From contig NZ_JAHTLF010000018.1 of the NCBI RefSeq assembly GCF_024614185.1, positions 254,439 to 318,438 of the forward strand: a DNA stretch of 64,000 nucleotides, in the 5' to 3' direction. Position numbers and translations under genes: made by a program. The stretch comes from Nocardioides carbamazepini. Lineage in GTDB: Bacteria; Actinomycetota; Actinomycetes; Propionibacteriales; Nocardioidaceae. The notes beneath the pieces were generated by a model. That model saw only the letters and a list, made by a program, of their open reading frames with translations. It searched no databases and was not told the origin of the DNA. Positions 42,263-49,381 of this stretch are shown here, one piece after another (positions within the stretch are counted from its first letter, which is position 1; the number at the start of each line of letters is the position of its first letter).

Positions 42263-42703
42263 TCAGCCCTCGGTGGGGGCGCCGGCGATGTTGACCAGCC
42301 AGTCGACGCCGTACTTGTCCCGCAGCATGCCGAAGCTGTCGCCCCACGGCGCCTGGGCCAGCGGCTCGTGGATGGTCGCGCCGTCGGAGAGGCCCGCCCA
42401 CCAGGCACGAAGGGTGTCGCCGTCCTCGGCGGGGCCGCTGATGCTGACCTGCTGGGTCTGCGGCTCTCCGGGCACGTGGGAGGGGTGGTCGGCGCCCATC
42501 AGGAGGACCGAGTCGGACACCGCCAGGGCGGCGTGCATGACCCAGTCGGCCTCGCCGGCGGCCTCGGCCTCGGCCGCCGCGGTGCCGCCCATGTCGGCGA
42601 AGGTCATGACGCTGAGCTCGCCGCCGAGGACCGACTGGTAGAACTCCATCGCCTCGCGGGCCTGGCCGCGCCAGTTGATGTAGGGGTTGAGGTTGATGCT
42701 CAT
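42263..42703 (-). CDS. VOC-family (PhnB-like) protein
   Basis: A 146-residue protein of the PhnB/DUF1338-like branch of the VOC superfamily: NLNPYINWRGQAREAMEFYQ, FADMGGTAAAEAE, VLLMGADHP and the ending WGDSFGMLRDKYGVDWLVNI are typical. It binds no visible metal triad beyond a conserved-looking His/Glu pattern, and PhnB-like proteins have no proven reaction. The ATG at 42703 is preceded by GGGAG. A palindrome TCACCTCAAGGTGA lies 46 bases upstream between it and the DedA gene and may be an operator. Confidence 0.85.
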   Translation of the reverse strand: MSINLNPYINWRGQAREAMEFYQSVLGGELSVMTFADMGGTAAAEAEAAGEADWVMHAALAVSDSVLLMGADHPSHVPGEPQTQQVSISGPAEDGDTLRAWWAGLSDGATIHEPLAQAPWGDSFGMLRDKYGVDWLVNIAGAPTEG

Positions 42704-42748
42704 CGCTGCTCCCGGTGTGTCGTCGTGGACTCGATGCCGGGAAGACTG

Positions 42749-42762
42749 TCACCTCAAGGTGA
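42749..42762. promoter_or_regulatory. Short palindrome between VOC and DedA genes
   Basis: TCACCTCAAGGTGA is a perfect 6-base inverted repeat with two central bases. It lies upstream of the PhnB-like gene and just after the DedA stop codon. Position suits an operator; without another copy in the window this remains a suggestion. Confidence 0.35.
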
Positions 42763-42764
42763 AT

Positions 42765-43556
42765 TCATCGCTCCTCGGCGACCGAGCTCTCGATGGCGGG
42801 CTCGACGGGACTCTCGACGGGACTCTCGACGGGACTCTCGGGGGAGCTCGCGAGCGCCTTGCGGCGCTTGACGGCCGGCCGCTTGTGGCGCCACCACTCC
42901 CAGGCGAGCGGGACCGCGGAGAAGGCGAGGATGGCGAGGGTGACGTAGTCGATGTTCTCGCCGAGCGCCGGGATCGCGGCGCCGAGGAAGTAGCCCAGCA
43001 GCGTGATCGAGACGACCCACAGGACGGCGCCGATCGCGCTCCAGGTGAAGAACCGGCGGCGCTCCATCATGGTGACGCCGGCGACCACGGTGATGTAGGT
43101 GCGCACGAACGGCACGAACCGGCCGATCACCAGCGCCTTGTTGCCGTGCTTGTCGAAGAACGCGCTGGTGTTGTCGAAGTACTTCTTCTTGAGGACCCGG
43201 CCGTCGCGCTCGTACAGCGGCGGGCCGAGCTTGCGGCCGATCTCGTAGCCCGCGACGTTGCCGGCGAAGGCGGCTATCACGAGCAGGGTCATCGCGATGA
43301 CCAGCTCGACGGGCTCGTTGGAGATCCCGACGACCGAGTAGCCGGTCTTGTTGCTGCCCGCGATGAACAGTCCGAGCGCGAACAGCAGCGTGTCCCCGGG
43401 CAGGAACGGAAAGAAGAGGCCGCACTCGACAAAGACGATGGCGATCGCGATCCAGATGAACATGGTGCCGTACTCATGCTGCAGCCACTCGGGATCGAGC
43501 CACTTGATGCCGAGCAGCATCGGCACGACGAGCGGGGTCGCGACCAGCGAGTTCAC
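42765..43556 (-). CDS. DedA-family membrane protein
   Basis: A 263-residue protein. The DedA signature is visible: VECGLFFPFLPGDTLLFALG, GNVAGYEIGRKLG, the helix-loop FFDKHGNKALVIGRFVPFVR and a terminal helix pair with AIGAVLWVVSITLLGYFLGA. DedA proteins are undecaprenyl-phosphate or lipid flippases in other bacteria. The GTG start at 43556 is inferred from reading-frame fit. The C-terminal tail is a proline/glutamate repeat, PVES three times, encoded by a 12-base tandem repeat at 42804-42839, after a basic stretch; this tail is variable and probably cytoplasmic. Confidence 0.88.
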   Translation of the reverse strand: MNSLVATPLVVPMLLGIKWLDPEWLQHEYGTMFIWIAIAIVFVECGLFFPFLPGDTLLFALGLFIAGSNKTGYSVVGISNEPVELVIAMTLLVIAAFAGNVAGYEIGRKLGPPLYERDGRVLKKKYFDNTSAFFDKHGNKALVIGRFVPFVRTYITVVAGVTMMERRRFFTWSAIGAVLWVVSITLLGYFLGAAIPALGENIDYVTLAILAFSAVPLAWEWWRHKRPAVKRRKALASSPESPVESPVESPVEPAIESSVAEER

Positions 43557-43608
43557 GGCGCCACGCTACCCGCCACCGCCCAACGAGGTGATCGATAGGG
43601 TCGGGTTC

Positions 43609-44289
43609 GTGGTCGAGGAGGAGCGGGCGCCGTACGACCCGATGCCCCACGGACAGCCCGAGGTCGGGGTCGGTCCGTGGCCCGGGCCGTGGCCGGAGGG
43701 CCCCGGCAGCCACGTGTACGACGAGGCGCTGCTCCGCGACGGTGACCGGCGCAATGTCGTCGACCGCTACCGGTACTGGACGGTCGAGGCGATCGTCGCC
43801 GACCTCGACCGGCGCCGGCACGGCTTCCACGTCGCGATCGAGAACTGGCAGCACGACTTCAACATCGGCACCATCGTCCGCTCCGCCAACGCCTTCCTCG
43901 CCGCCGAGGTGCACATCGTCGGCAACCGCCGGTGGAACCGCCGTGGCGCGATGGTGACCGACCGCTACCAGCACGTCCGGCACCACCCGAGCGTCGCCGA
44001 GCTCCATGCCTACCTGGCCGCGACCGGCGTCCCGTTGCTCGGGATCGACAACCTGCCCGGCTCCGACCACCTCGAGACGATGGTGCTGCCGGAGCGGGTC
44101 TGCTTCCTGTTCGGCCAGGAGGGCCCCGGCCTCTCGGAGGCCGCGCGGGAGGCGTGCGACGGCACCTTCTCGATCGCCCAGTTCGGCTCGACCCGGTCGA
44201 TCAACGCCTCGGCCGCCGCGGCCATCGCCATGCACTCCTGGGTCCGCCAGCACGCCGATCTCGGCAGCGACCGGGCCTGGCGCGGCTGA
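43609..44289 (+). CDS. SpoU/TrmH-family RNA 2'-O-methyltransferase
   Basis: A 226-residue SPOUT methyltransferase. The knot motifs are present: HVAIENWQHDFNIGTIVRSA, FLFGQEGPGLSEAAREACDG and FGSTRSINASAAAAIAMHSW. Its N-terminus is a 60-residue proline-rich extension (GVGPWPGPWPEGPGSHVYDE) typical of actinobacterial members. It should methylate a ribose in tRNA or rRNA. The GTG at 43609 lies seven bases after TAGGGT (43596-43601), a leaderless arrangement. It is divergent from the DedA gene. Its position near pyrE and fbaA is conserved in related genomes, as far as I recall. Confidence 0.9.
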   Translation: MVEEERAPYDPMPHGQPEVGVGPWPGPWPEGPGSHVYDEALLRDGDRRNVVDRYRYWTVEAIVADLDRRRHGFHVAIENWQHDFNIGTIVRSANAFLAAEVHIVGNRRWNRRGAMVTDRYQHVRHHPSVAELHAYLAATGVPLLGIDNLPGSDHLETMVLPERVCFLFGQEGPGLSEAAREACDGTFSIAQFGSTRSINASAAAAIAMHSWVRQHADLGSDRAWRG

Positions 44290-44304
44290 GCCGCAGGACC
44301 GGGC

Positions 44305-44883
44305 TCAGGAGAAGGAGGCCAGCGACGCGACGACGAGCGTGCCGTGCAGACAAGCCCCGAGCAGCACCGTGATCGCGCCCACGACGGCGACGACCGCGAG
44401 CGGAAGACGCCGCGGCCGGACCCGGTTCAGCTGCCGGACGAGGAGGGGGATCGTCCAGGCCATGGCCAGCAGGGTGAACGGCCACACCGCGGAACGCCAG
44501 AACCACGGGTCGTCGTGGGGGAGGTACAGCGCCCATTCCGGTCCGTGTTCCCGGAACGGGTCCGGCAAGAAGGTGGACTCCGACCGAGTGACGGTCGCGA
44601 CGCGCACGGCCGGCAGGACTCCGGCCACGCACAGCGCTGCCGTGGTCGCCCAAGCGGTCCAGCCGCGCAGCTCTTGGCCGCGGAGCAGGCCGATCGTGCC
44701 GACCAGCACGAGCACGCCGGCCACACCCACGGCGAGGGAGGTGCCCAGCCAGAGCAGCTCCTCCGTGGTCGAGTCTGCCGACCACAGGTACGCGAGATGG
44801 TGGCGCGCCCGGAACCAGCCGACGGCGTACAGGGCCGAGAGCACGACGAGGCCGACACCGACCGCGACCCTGGCCCAGCGCAT
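44305..44883 (-). CDS. Four-span membrane protein after the sigma gene
   Basis: A 192-residue protein with about four transmembrane helices (residues 5-25, 50-75, 80-100 and 160-185; for example VAVGVGLVVLSALYAVGWF and LAVVAVVGAITVLLGACLHG). The ATG at 44883 has GAGGAGG a few bases upstream. It lies 58 bases downstream of the sigma gene, so it likely belongs to the same operon. I recognise no family; it is not a zinc-binding anti-sigma factor because no HxxxCxxC motif is present. Confidence 0.7.
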   Translation of the reverse strand: MRWARVAVGVGLVVLSALYAVGWFRARHHLAYLWSADSTTEELLWLGTSLAVGVAGVLVLVGTIGLLRGQELRGWTAWATTAALCVAGVLPAVRVATVTRSESTFLPDPFREHGPEWALYLPHDDPWFWRSAVWPFTLLAMAWTIPLLVRQLNRVRPRRLPLAVVAVVGAITVLLGACLHGTLVVASLASFS

Positions 44884-44941
44884 CGTGACCTCCTCGCGTC
44901 CTCCGTCCCCGCCGGGCTGCGACGGGTCGCGGGCCAGCATG

Positions 44942-45439
44942 TCAGCCCGTCTCGACCTCCGCCAGATGTCCCCGCAGCGCGGCCAGGCCGCGCGAGGTGT
45001 GGCTCTTGACCGTGCCCTCGGAGATGCCGAGCTCGGCGGCGACCTCGGCGACCGGGAGCCCCAGCCAGTGGCGCAGCAGTACGGCGGCCCGCTGCTGGGC
45101 GGGCAGCTCCTGGAGCGCCGCGACGAGCGAGTCGCGGTCCTCGACACCGAGTCCGGGGGAGGCGGGGACGTCGGGAAGGGAGTCGGTCGGGACCTCGCGC
45201 CGGACGGCGCGCCGGGACTCGTCGATGGCGGCGTTGAGCAGGATCCTGCGGACGTAGGCGTCCTCGGTGCCGTTCCGCGAGACCCGCGGCCAGGCGACGT
45301 AGAGCCGGACCAGTGCGGTCTGCACGAGGTCGTCGGCGCGGTGCCAGTCGCCGCACATGCCGTAGGCGATCCGGCGCAGCCGGTCGCGGCGGACGGTGGC
45401 GAACTCGACGTACGCCGCCTCGCGTTCGGCGCGCCTCAC
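44942..45439 (-). CDS. SigE-family (ECF) RNA polymerase sigma factor
   Basis: A 165-residue ECF sigma factor of the actinobacterial SigE type. Region 2 is RDRLRRIAYGMCGDWHRADD and LVQTALVRLYVAWPRVS; region 4 is ALQELPAQQRAAVLLRHWLG with VAAELGISEGTVKSHTSRGL. The GTG at 45439 overlaps the stop of the upstream membrane protein gene as GTGA. The target promoters are unknown. The operon order (membrane protein first, sigma second) is noted because anti-sigma genes more often follow the sigma gene. Confidence 0.9.
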   Translation of the reverse strand: MRRAEREAAYVEFATVRRDRLRRIAYGMCGDWHRADDLVQTALVRLYVAWPRVSRNGTEDAYVRRILLNAAIDESRRAVRREVPTDSLPDVPASPGLGVEDRDSLVAALQELPAQQRAAVLLRHWLGLPVAEVAAELGISEGTVKSHTSRGLAALRGHLAEVETG

Positions 45440-46290
45440 CGGCCGGTCCGGAGGTACTCGACGAAGCCGGCCATCGTGCCGCGCTCGTCGGCCGCCGGAT
45501 AGTCGGACTCGACGGCCAGGAGGGTCAGGTCGTCGGCCCGATGGGCCACGCCCCACACCTGCTCGGAGCCGACCCGCAGCCGGACCGGAACGCCGTCGGC
45601 GAGGAAGGGCAGCGGGCCACCCTGGCGGACCAGCCGGACGCCGTACCGGGCCGCGAGCCGGCCGTCGTCGTCGAAGGCGACGAGCTGGTCGGTCGAGCCG
45701 GTGAAGAGCAGGTCGGCCTGGTAGGCGACCCACGTGTCCAGGTCGGGGAAGACCGTGCTCGCCTCGGGATCGGCGACCCCATCGCCGCTCTGCGAGGCGC
45801 TGCTGCCGTCGTCCTCCGTCCCGGACTTGTAGACCAGGACCCAGGTGTCCTGGTCGCCGTTGCGGACGGCGAGTGCCGCCGACGCGACGATGCGGGAGTC
45901 GGCGTCGAGCGCACTGCCGGTGATCGGCTCGTTGACGCGGTCGACCACGGTCCAGTCACGTTGAACGAGCAGGTCACCCGTCCGGGCGTCGTACCCGACG
46001 GGGAAGTCGGCGGGCAGGTCGCTGGTCGGGTGGAGGTCGTCGGTGCGGACGCCGGCGGCCGCCGCGACCGGGACCGACCGGTCCCGGCCCTGCTCGCCCA
46101 GCGGCCCGGTGGCGCTCCACAGGGTGCCGCCCGCGACGAGTGCCAGCGCCAGGCCCGCGGTCGTCACGGCCAGCCGCCGGCGGCGTACGGCGCGGCGGCC
46201 GGCGCCGATCGTCGTGCCGATCTCGAAGGCGGGGGGCGGGGTACGCCGCTCCCCGAGCTCGGCCTGCAGCCGGTCGATGATGTCCTGCAC
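45436..46290 (-). CDS. Single-span membrane protein coupled to the sigma factor (candidate anti-sigma)
   Basis: A 284-residue protein. A cytoplasmic N-terminus of about 50 residues (IIDRLQAELGERRTPPPAFE) is followed by one transmembrane helix (VTTAGLALALVAGGTLW, about 58-76) and a large extracytoplasmic beta-rich domain with repeated D/G segments. GGAGG precedes the GTG start. It ends with a four-base overlap to the sigma gene, so the two products are made together and probably interact; its cytoplasmic segment could hold the sigma factor. It has no zinc anti-sigma motif. Confidence 0.72.
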   Translation of the reverse strand: MQDIIDRLQAELGERRTPPPAFEIGTTIGAGRRAVRRRRLAVTTAGLALALVAGGTLWSATGPLGEQGRDRSVPVAAAAGVRTDDLHPTSDLPADFPVGYDARTGDLLVQRDWTVVDRVNEPITGSALDADSRIVASAALAVRNGDQDTWVLVYKSGTEDDGSSASQSGDGVADPEASTVFPDLDTWVAYQADLLFTGSTDQLVAFDDDGRLAARYGVRLVRQGGPLPFLADGVPVRLRVGSEQVWGVAHRADDLTLLAVESDYPAADERGTMAGFVEYLRTGR

Positions 46291-46406
46291 GGGTCCTCCG
46301 GGGGTCGGAACGAATCACTCAACCACGGATACGCGCGCCGACACCGATCGGTTGTCACGGTAGGTTGAGACGGACCTAACCGGACCCCGCGCAGGAGCCA
46401 GCAAGC

Positions 46407-47438
46407 ATGCCTATCGCCACCCCTGAGAAGTACGCCGAGATGCTCGACGCCGCGAAGGCCGGCGCGTTCGCCTTCCCGGCCATCAACGTGACGTCCTCGC
46501 AGACGCTCAACGCGGCGCTCAAGGGCTTCGCCGACGCCGGGTCCGACGGCATCGTCCAGGTGTCGACCGGCGGGGCCGAGTACCTCTCCGGCCCGTCCGT
46601 GAAGGACATGGTCACCGGCTCCGCGGCCTTCGCCGCCTACGCCGCCGAGGTCGCGAAGAGCTACCCGGTCAACATCGCGCTGCACACCGACCACTGCCCG
46701 AAGGACAAGCTCGACGGCTTCGTCCGCCCGCTGCTGGCCCTCTCCGCCGAGCGCGTGGCCCGGGGCGAGGCGCCGCTGTTCCAGTCGCACATGTGGGACG
46801 GCTCCGCCGTACCGCTCGACGAGAACCTGCAGATCGCCGAGGAGCTGCTGGCCAAGGCGGCCGCGGCGCGGATCATCCTCGAGATCGAGGTCGGCGTCGT
46901 CGGCGGCGAGGAGGACGGCATCGTCGGCGCGATCGACGAGAAGCTCTACACCACGCCCGAGGACGCGCTGGCCACCGTGCGCGCGCTCGGCGTCGGCGAG
47001 AAGGGCCGCTACCTGACGGCCCTGACCTTCGGCAACGTCCACGGCGTCTACAAGCCGGGCAACGTCAAGCTCCGCCCCGAGATCCTGCGCGACGCGCAGG
47101 CCGCGGTCGTCGCCGAGCTCGGCCTGGCGGACGGTGCCAAGCCGTTCGACCTCGTCTTCCACGGCGGCTCCGGATCGAGCGCCGACGAGATCGCCGCGGC
47201 GGTCGACTTCGGTGTCGTGAAGATGAACGTCGACACCGACACGCAGTACGCCTTCACCCGTCCCGCCGCCGACCACATGCTGCGCAACTACGACGGCGTC
47301 TTGAAGATCGACGGCGAGGTCGGCGACAAGAAGGCCTACGACCCCCGCGCCTGGGGCAAGGCCGCCGAGGCGGGCATGGCCGCGCGGGTCGTCGAGGCCG
47401 CCGAGAACCTGCGCTCGGCCGGCAAGACCGTCGGTTGA
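46407..47438 (+). CDS. fbaA: Class II fructose-bisphosphate aldolase
   Basis: A 343-residue class II aldolase. Zinc-binding and active-site motifs are present: LHTDHCPKDKLDGF, FQSHMWDGSAVPLDENLQI, LEIEVGVVGGEEDGI, and FHGGSGSSADE. It cleaves fructose-1,6-bisphosphate in glycolysis and joins the trioses in gluconeogenesis. It is the actinobacterial long type. The ATG was chosen for the family N-terminus MPIATPEKYAEML; no strong Shine-Dalgarno sequence is seen (AGGAGC at 46393). Its stop overlaps the TTG start of the threonine ammonia-lyase gene as TTGA. Confidence 0.97.
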   Translation: MPIATPEKYAEMLDAAKAGAFAFPAINVTSSQTLNAALKGFADAGSDGIVQVSTGGAEYLSGPSVKDMVTGSAAFAAYAAEVAKSYPVNIALHTDHCPKDKLDGFVRPLLALSAERVARGEAPLFQSHMWDGSAVPLDENLQIAEELLAKAAAARIILEIEVGVVGGEEDGIVGAIDEKLYTTPEDALATVRALGVGEKGRYLTALTFGNVHGVYKPGNVKLRPEILRDAQAAVVAELGLADGAKPFDLVFHGGSGSSADEIAAAVDFGVVKMNVDTDTQYAFTRPAADHMLRNYDGVLKIDGEVGDKKAYDPRAWGKAAEAGMAARVVEAAENLRSAGKTVG

Positions 47439-48754
47439 GCCCCGGGGCTGAGCCGCCGGCCGGCACCGCGCTCCCGACCGCGGCCGACGTCGACCGGGCG
47501 GCTGCCCTGCTCGGCTCGGTCATCCCGCCCACGCCGCTGCAGCGCGCCGACCGGCTCTCGGCCCTGACCGGGTTCGACGTCTGGCTGAAGCGTGAGGACC
47601 TCACCCCGGTCCGCTCCTACAAGGCGCGCGGCGCCTACACGGTGCTCGCGGGCCTCTCGGAGGAGGAGCGCTCCCGCGGCGTGACCTGCGCGAGCGCCGG
47701 CAACCACGCCCAGGGCGTCGCGTTCGCCTGTGCCCGGGCGGGCGTGCACGCGACGATCTTCCTGCCCCGCACCACCCCACGGCAGAAGCGCGATCGGGTC
47801 GCGGCGCTCGGCGGCGACCAGGTCGAGGTCGTCATCGCGGGCGAGGCGTACGACGACGCCGCGGTCGCGGCCGCCGACTTCGCCGCGGCGTCCGGGGCCA
47901 CCGTGGTTCCCGCCTTCGACCACGACGGCATCGTGGCCGGCCAGGGCACCGTGGCCGCCGAGATCCTGGCCCAGTCGGCCGAGCTCGGTTGGCAGCCCGA
48001 CGCCCTGGTGCTCCCCGTGGGCGGCGCCGGCCTGATCGCCGGCTGCCTCACCGTGCTCGGCGAGCGGCTGCCCGGGGTACGCGTCCTCGCCGCTGAGCCC
48101 GCGGGTGCTGCCTCCCTCGCCGCGGCGCTCGACGCCGGTGGACCGGTCGAGCTCGACACCCTCGACCCGTTCGTCGACGGCGCCGCCGTGCGCCGGGTCG
48201 GGGACCTCACCTACCGTGCCGTCGCCGAGGCGCGCACTGCGGTCGCCCTGTCGGTCGCGGCGGTCCCGGAGGGACTCATCTGCGTCGAGATGCTCGACCT
48301 CTATCAGGTCGACGGCATCATCGCCGAGCCCGCCGGCGCCCTCGCGCCCGCGGCCCTGCGCCTGCCGGTCGCCGCCGGGGGCCTGGCGGGTCTCGCTCCG
48401 GGCAGCCGGGTCGTGGTCGTCGTCTCGGGCGGCAACAACGACGTCTCGCGGTACGCCGACATCGTCGAGCGGGCGCTGGTCCACGAGGGGCTCAAGCACT
48501 ACTTCCTCATCGAGTTCCCGCAGGAGCCCGGTGCGCTGCGCCGCTTCCTCGACGACGTGCTCGGTCCCGACGACGACATCACGCTCTTCGAGTACACCAA
48601 GCGCAACAGCCGGGAGACCGGACCCGCGCTGGTCGGCATAGAGATGCAGTCGCCCGACGACCTGGCCGGGCTGCTCGCCCGGATGGAGGAGTCGCGGCTG
48701 CGGGTCGAGAAGGTGCCGCCGGACAGCCCGCTGTTCGGGTTCGTGCTGTCCTGA
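47435..48754 (+). CDS. ilvA: Threonine ammonia-lyase with C-terminal ACT-like domain
   Basis: A 439-residue PLP enzyme. The PLP lysine is in VRSYKARGAY; SAGNHAQGVAFA and VVSGGNNDVSRY complete the active site. A C-terminal ACT-like domain (KHYFLIEFPQEPGALRRFLD) is the regulatory part of the biosynthetic type; the single domain matches the short actinobacterial IlvA. It makes 2-oxobutanoate from threonine for isoleucine. The start is TTG at 47435, overlapping the fbaA stop by four bases, which implies translational coupling to a glycolytic gene. Confidence 0.92.
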   Translation: MSPGAEPPAGTALPTAADVDRAAALLGSVIPPTPLQRADRLSALTGFDVWLKREDLTPVRSYKARGAYTVLAGLSEEERSRGVTCASAGNHAQGVAFACARAGVHATIFLPRTTPRQKRDRVAALGGDQVEVVIAGEAYDDAAVAAADFAAASGATVVPAFDHDGIVAGQGTVAAEILAQSAELGWQPDALVLPVGGAGLIAGCLTVLGERLPGVRVLAAEPAGAASLAAALDAGGPVELDTLDPFVDGAAVRRVGDLTYRAVAEARTAVALSVAAVPEGLICVEMLDLYQVDGIIAEPAGALAPAALRLPVAAGGLAGLAPGSRVVVVVSGGNNDVSRYADIVERALVHEGLKHYFLIEFPQEPGALRRFLDDVLGPDDDITLFEYTKRNSRETGPALVGIEMQSPDDLAGLLARMEESRLRVEKVPPDSPLFGFVLS

Positions 48755-48761
48755 GATGCGG

Positions 48762-48785
48762 CTTGTAGACCAGATTGTCTACAAG
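48762..48785. promoter_or_regulatory. Inverted repeat in the toxin-antitoxin promoter
   Basis: CTTGTAGAC and GTCTACAAG are perfect 9-base inverted copies around 6 bases. They end four bases before the likely -10 box TATCCT (48790-48795). Toxin-antitoxin pairs repress their own promoter through such palindromes, so it is probably the antitoxin's operator. Confidence 0.7.
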
Positions 48786-48801
48786 TAGCTATCCTGGGAG
48801 G

Positions 48802-48999
48802 ATGAGCGACACGACGACGATCCGGGTCAGCCGCGCCACCCGCGACGCGCTCAACGATCTGGCCGCCCGGCGCGGCGAGACCGTGATCGAGTCCGTCTCC
48901 CGCGCCGTGCGGCTGCTCGAGCAGGAGGCCATCGGCGCCGACCTCGCAGTGCCGCTGCGCGACGACGAGCTCGCCTGGCTCGATGCTGACGCCGGGTGA
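48802..48999 (+). CDS. Ribbon-helix-helix antitoxin
   Basis: A 65-residue protein beginning with a ribbon-helix-helix motif (TTTIRVSRATRDALNDLAAR, RRGETVIESVSRAVRLLEQ) that binds the palindrome upstream. The C-terminal 25 residues (LAVPLRDDELAWLDADAG) are acidic and probably wrap the toxin. The ATG lies six bases after TATCCT, a leaderless arrangement. The reading frame overlaps the toxin gene by 17 bases. Confidence 0.85.
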   Translation: MSDTTTIRVSRATRDALNDLAARRGETVIESVSRAVRLLEQEAIGADLAVPLRDDELAWLDADAG

Positions 49000-49321
49000 C
49001 GTCGTCGAGCTCGATCTCGGCACTCCCGCGGGGGCCGAGGCGGGTCTGCGCAGGCCCGCCGTCGTGGTCACCGCCGAGCGCGTCCTCCGGGGCGGGCCGA
49101 GCGTCGTCCAGGTGGTCCCCCTCACCCGCACGGTCCGCAACAGCGGCTCCGAGGTCGCCGTCGAGCCTGATGAGCACAACGGACTCGTCGCCGTCTCTGC
49201 TGCGCAGTGCCAGCACATCCGCTCCGTCGCCATGCCGCGGGTGGGAGCGCGTCTAGGCAATGTCGGCCCGGTCGTGCTGCGGCAGATCCGGGGAGTCGTG
49301 GCGACCATCATCGACGCCTGA
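48983..49321 (+). CDS. MazF/PemK-type toxin (endoribonuclease)
   Basis: A 112-residue protein of the MazF/PemK fold: PGDVVELDLGTPAGAEAGLR, RPAVVVTAERV, VQVVPLTRTVR and GLVAVSAAQCQHIRSVAMPR. The Arg and Thr/Ser catalytic positions appear kept (RPAVVVT; PLTRT). It would cleave mRNA when free of its antitoxin. It overlaps the antitoxin gene by 17 bases. The pair lies alone between ilvA and an exporter, with no other mobile genes. Confidence 0.85.
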   Translation: MLTPGDVVELDLGTPAGAEAGLRRPAVVVTAERVLRGGPSVVQVVPLTRTVRNSGSEVAVEPDEHNGLVAVSAAQCQHIRSVAMPRVGARLGNVGPVVLRQIRGVVATIIDA

Positions 49322-49329
49322 GAGCGTTC

Positions 49330-49368
49330 TGAGACACGCTCCGAGGCCGCGCGGCCTGGTGTGTCTCA
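49330..49368. terminator. Hairpin between toxin gene and MFS exporter
   Basis: TGAGACAC (49330-49337) and GTGTCTCA (49361-49368) can pair around a GC-rich loop that itself contains GGCCGCGCGGCC. It lies between the convergent toxin and exporter genes and so could serve as bidirectional terminator. Confidence 0.5.
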
Positions 49369-49381
49369 TGCTCTCCCGAGG

